Assembly: GCA_030568195.1 (NCBI GenBank)
Contig: JAJLTO010000008.1
Coordinates: 434,001-498,000 of the forward strand
Length of the DNA stretch: 64,000 bases
Source of the DNA: Dipodascopsis uninucleata var. uninucleata
Lineage: Eukaryota > Ascomycota > Lipomycetes > Lipomycetales > Lipomycetaceae
Direction: 5' to 3'
Positions 61,037 to 64,000 of this stretch are shown here, piece by piece (position 1 is the first letter of the stretch; every line of letters begins with the position of its first letter). The notes under the pieces are model-generated. The model saw only the letters and a list, made by a program, of their open reading frames with translations, was not told the origin of the DNA and made no database searches. The translations under genes were made by a program, and so were the position numbers.

Positions 61037-64000
61037 CTATGCACTTTCATCAACATTTCGAAGAAATCCAGCAACTCTTGCCATATCAACTTCGCCTGGG
61101 TCACTCTGCACAGCCTGTACTAAACCCTCAAGTAGAGAATCAACATCTTCTTTCGGAACTCCAGTACATAATGCGACGACTTTACGAAATTTGTCTTCTA
61201 GATCTGATGATCGGCCCCGTAATACTAAAGCTAGTTCACTTAACTGATCCGCATTTCGTTTGTACGCAGCGACTCGTGCCCGTAATACATGTGTAGGAGG
61301 GAGAGTACCTAATATCTTAATAGCACGATTAGAAAAATCCAGGGCGCCGTTGTTCTCATTTGTCGATGGCGCATTATTCTCCGACTTGTTATTCTCATCA
61401 TCAGTATGAGTATTAGTCGCTTTGAGCACATTAGAATTTGATTCTTTCTTGATCGAGTCAAAAATTTCTTCAACGGCCTCTATTTTGTATGGCTTGTCTG
61501 CATCAACCTCATCCTCATTAAGATCGCCATTAAACATTTCCGAATTATTTATCACACCATCTTCTGTTTTGCTGCCATGTATATCACGACCCGCAGCTGC
61601 AGCTGCAGCTGCCCTTTCTGCCCTGAGAAGGTTTTTCTTTTCAGTTATTGCACTCTCAAGATTTCTATTTCGCTGATTCAGCTCATTTACAATATTAACC
61701 TCTCTTTTCAGCTTATCTGTTCTCTGACGGGCTTCCGTTAGAGAAGTTGTGGCATTGCGGAGCTGGCTATGCATTGTCTCCAAGGCAGTATTCTTGACTT
61801 CAATTTCTTCTTGGAAATCTTTGTCTAAATCAGATATCATAGTTGTCATGGCCGCAATAATATCTTTACTTTTTTGTATTTCTTCTTGAGGCAACGAACC
61901 AGACTGTATTCGTGGGTCATCTGTATTATTGATTGTCAGCGAAGGCATCGGTGAACATCCGGTTCCAACACCTATACAAAAATCGACAGGACGTAGACCA
62001 GCACGATTTGGAATGGTAACGTCGGCGCCAACTTCTATAAGTTGCTGTACAATACTTTTGTTACCAACACGGGCAGCAATATTCAAGCAAGTATCTCCAT
62101 TCTTATCTTGGGCATTGACAACCTCTGATATAAATTTGCCTAAACTTATAGCTGCCTTTTTATTCGACGACCCTTGTTGAACAATCCATTCAAGCAAACA
62201 TTCTAAATAATATCTCGATGCAGATGATCGACCTCTAATGCCTGCCGTAAGCGATATATGATGAAGAACAGTACGACCTTGTTTGTCTGACAAGGTAATT
62301 GCAGGATACAGAAGATCCAAGAGTTGAGGAAAAGAAGACTGGTCGAAATTGTTAGTGACCAGAACAGCACGAATAAGAGCAGTCTCTCCAACATAATTTC
62401 CCCTGCGTGGATCAGCACCATGAGCCACCAAGTCACGCACAAGCTGAATTCGCGCCAGAGCCGAAGCCCAGTGCAGAGCCGCATGACCAAGATCGTCAAT
62501 CGCAACATCTACCTCAACAGCACCAAAATTATTAGATAAAGCGTCAAATACAGTGGACACGCCTGACGTTTCGTTCGTCAAAAAAATTTGTGTCATGAGT
62601 TCTTTCGACTGTTCGTAATTTGAAATAGAGTTTACATCCAGAGGATCTAGCGTCTCGAATTTGGCATCGTCAATTGGTATTATAGTAGCATTGGCCGTTG
62701 CGGCTGTTGCAGCGGTGGTAGAAAAAGAGTTAAGAGCTGAAATATCTTCCATGTCATCGACTGCAGTTGATACTCCAGCTATATTAGGTGCATCGATACG
62801 AGCCCTCTTTCTTGGCGGCTGATCATCGTTTAGACAATTGGTCAAGTGTTGTTCTTCAACTTCATCATCATCCACGTCGGTAGGAGCATCAGCTGTATTA
62901 AACGAAACAGTATGTAAAGTATCTCCATTCACGGTAGCCTTCTGAGAGACTTGTCTTGTGATAGTATTGAAAGCAGAAGGTGTTGAAGCAGAATGAAATG
63001 AGCCCATACCACCTCCAAATGATGATGCTGCGTTGAAGGAGGCATTCCCCTTACTTGCCACACTGTTTTGAGCAGACGCGGATGCATATATTTGCTTCCT
63101 TCTTGCAGCCATAGCTTGTTCCTTCGTAGGAGTTTGCTCTGAGTTAGGTGCACTTGGATCAAATTCCAAAAGGGGCTCTAAAAATTCATCCACTCCATAT
63201 TGCTTGCAAAACTCGCGGCCCCTTTCAAAAGGAACCCACGTTCCCTGGTATTTTCCATATCCACCTTGTACTTTTTCATGTTCACCAGTGTGGATTTCTT
63301 TCTCTAGAATCTTTGTTCGTCTTCCTTTATCTACACCACCAACCTTCAAAATCTGGGTAGCATTCAAATAAGAATCTGACCGTCTCCTCATTACGGCAAC
63401 TCCGTTTACCATCATTTCATATACAGATACCCCAGAATAGACGGCCTATTTACACAAAACGTTAGTAACAAGTTTATTTCGCAGATCTTTATAGTACTCA
63501 TGTAGTCTTGTCATCATATTGTAGTTAATATTTACGATTTAACAACATGAACACAGTCTTATAGACTTACAGTATATATATTCGAACCTGGAGCTCCTAA
63601 TCCCAAGGGTGGCGGAGGTGGTGGTGTTTCCTGAGGCGTTGAAGTCCGTGAATCAAGAGTTTGCTGTGATTGCGATTGCTGAGACAATAACGATTGACTC
63701 GTTGACCCAGTTACACCAGGTGCCAAAGTAATTCCAGTGCCAGTAGCCATTATGCTTGTTGTTGACATTGGATTACTTATATCAGCGTTGTTGTTAATTC
63801 TATTACTAGATGTGGTATTGATATCGTGCAGACTTGTTCTTGAGGGTCCCCTTCTGGTTTCGGTCACAATGCTTGTCTGCGGGTCTTGCACAATTGCTTC
63901 AGACGGCGATTCGGAAAAAATATTACTTTTTCTCTTCTGCTGTGATGTGTTAGTATTTATAGATGGAGATAAAGGTGTTTGAACTGGAGCAGATTGCGCA
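61037..64000 (-). CDS. MBP1: Mbp1/Swi4-type APSES-ankyrin cell-cycle transcription factor; N-terminus cut by window edge
   Basis: DNA-binding subunit of an MBF/SBF-like complex that drives G1/S genes. Exons visible are 64000-63571 (open to the right edge, so the start lies outside) and 63445-61037. They are joined by a 125-nt intron (GTAAGT, branch TACTAAC, acceptor ATAG). The intron interrupts the APSES domain, which reads NIYT then AVYSGVSVYEMMVNGVAVMR, and continues with RTKILEKEIHTGEHEKVQGG and YGKYQGTWVPFERGREFCKQ. Before it lies a Ser/Thr/Gln/Pro-rich N-terminal region of at least 140 residues, unusual since Mbp1 normally starts close to APSES. Ankyrin repeats follow (DDLGHAALHWASALARIQLV, DKQGRTVLHHISLTAGI, NGDTCLNIAARVGNKSI), then a coiled coil and the C-terminal region that binds a Swi6-like partner. 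Confidence 0.92.

Noticed and set aside
1-64000. CRISPR arrays, bacterial operons, transposons, LTR or viral remnants
   Set aside because: No repeat-spacer pattern, no transposase, reverse-transcriptase or capsid-like frame and no paired long terminal repeats were seen by eye. Genes are monocistronic with eukaryotic introns.

Overview
This 64 kb window is nuclear DNA of an ascomycete fungus. About 25 protein genes lie on both strands with ordinary eukaryotic spacing. Their spliceosomal introns are mostly 60-230 nt, with GTAAGT/GTATGT-type donors and a CTAAC/CTAAT-like branch motif near the acceptor. Conserved single-copy fungal genes dominate: ARP5, endonuclease G, frataxin, Dpb11/TopBP1, cullin-4, DUS1, NAR1, TCTP, SUR2, PSD1 and an Mbp1-type APSES factor. 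A canonical cullin-4, a CFIm25 (NUDT21) gene, a filamentous-fungus-style bZIP and a TCTP gene with five introns argue against an intron-poor Saccharomyces-like yeast. An early-diverging Saccharomycotina lineage (for example Lipomyces-like) or another intron-bearing ascomycete fits better. This placement is inference.

Layout. 1-13.9 kb: ARP5 (cut by the left edge), NUC1, GYP5-like RabGAP, frataxin, an unrecognised 512-aa protein and an unrecognised coiled-coil protein. 14.8-24.6 kb: Dpb11/Rad4-like BRCT protein, CUL4, DUS1, a mitochondrial PPR protein and a DHA2-type MFS transporter. 26-29.4 kb: a bZIP factor followed by an ACR3 arsenite transporter. 31-34.5 kb: RPS28, CFIm25 and dephospho-CoA kinase. 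34.5-40.1 kb: a gene-free stretch of about 5.7 kb, GC-richer than the other intergenic DNA. 40.2-43.1 kb: a large, intronless, bacterial-type (P3B, MgtA-like) Mg2+ P-type ATPase. 44-64 kb: PEP12-like syntaxin, SUZ-domain protein, NAR1, a SAM methyltransferase, TCTP, SUR2, AIM3/BBC1-like protein, PSD1 and an Mbp1-like factor (cut by the right edge).

Most genes act independently, as expected for a fungal chromosome. Three links can be read from the sequence. The bZIP-ACR3 neighbourhood recalls arsenic-resistance loci. An MluI cell-cycle box (ACGCGT) sits 127 bp upstream of the Dpb11-like gene, and the same window encodes an Mbp1-type factor of the family that binds such boxes. Several intergenic regions carry a telobox-like TTAGGGTTT element. 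I found no convincing tRNA, rRNA, CRISPR array, transposon or viral element. All exon boundaries were worked out by hand from reading frame and splice-site motifs.
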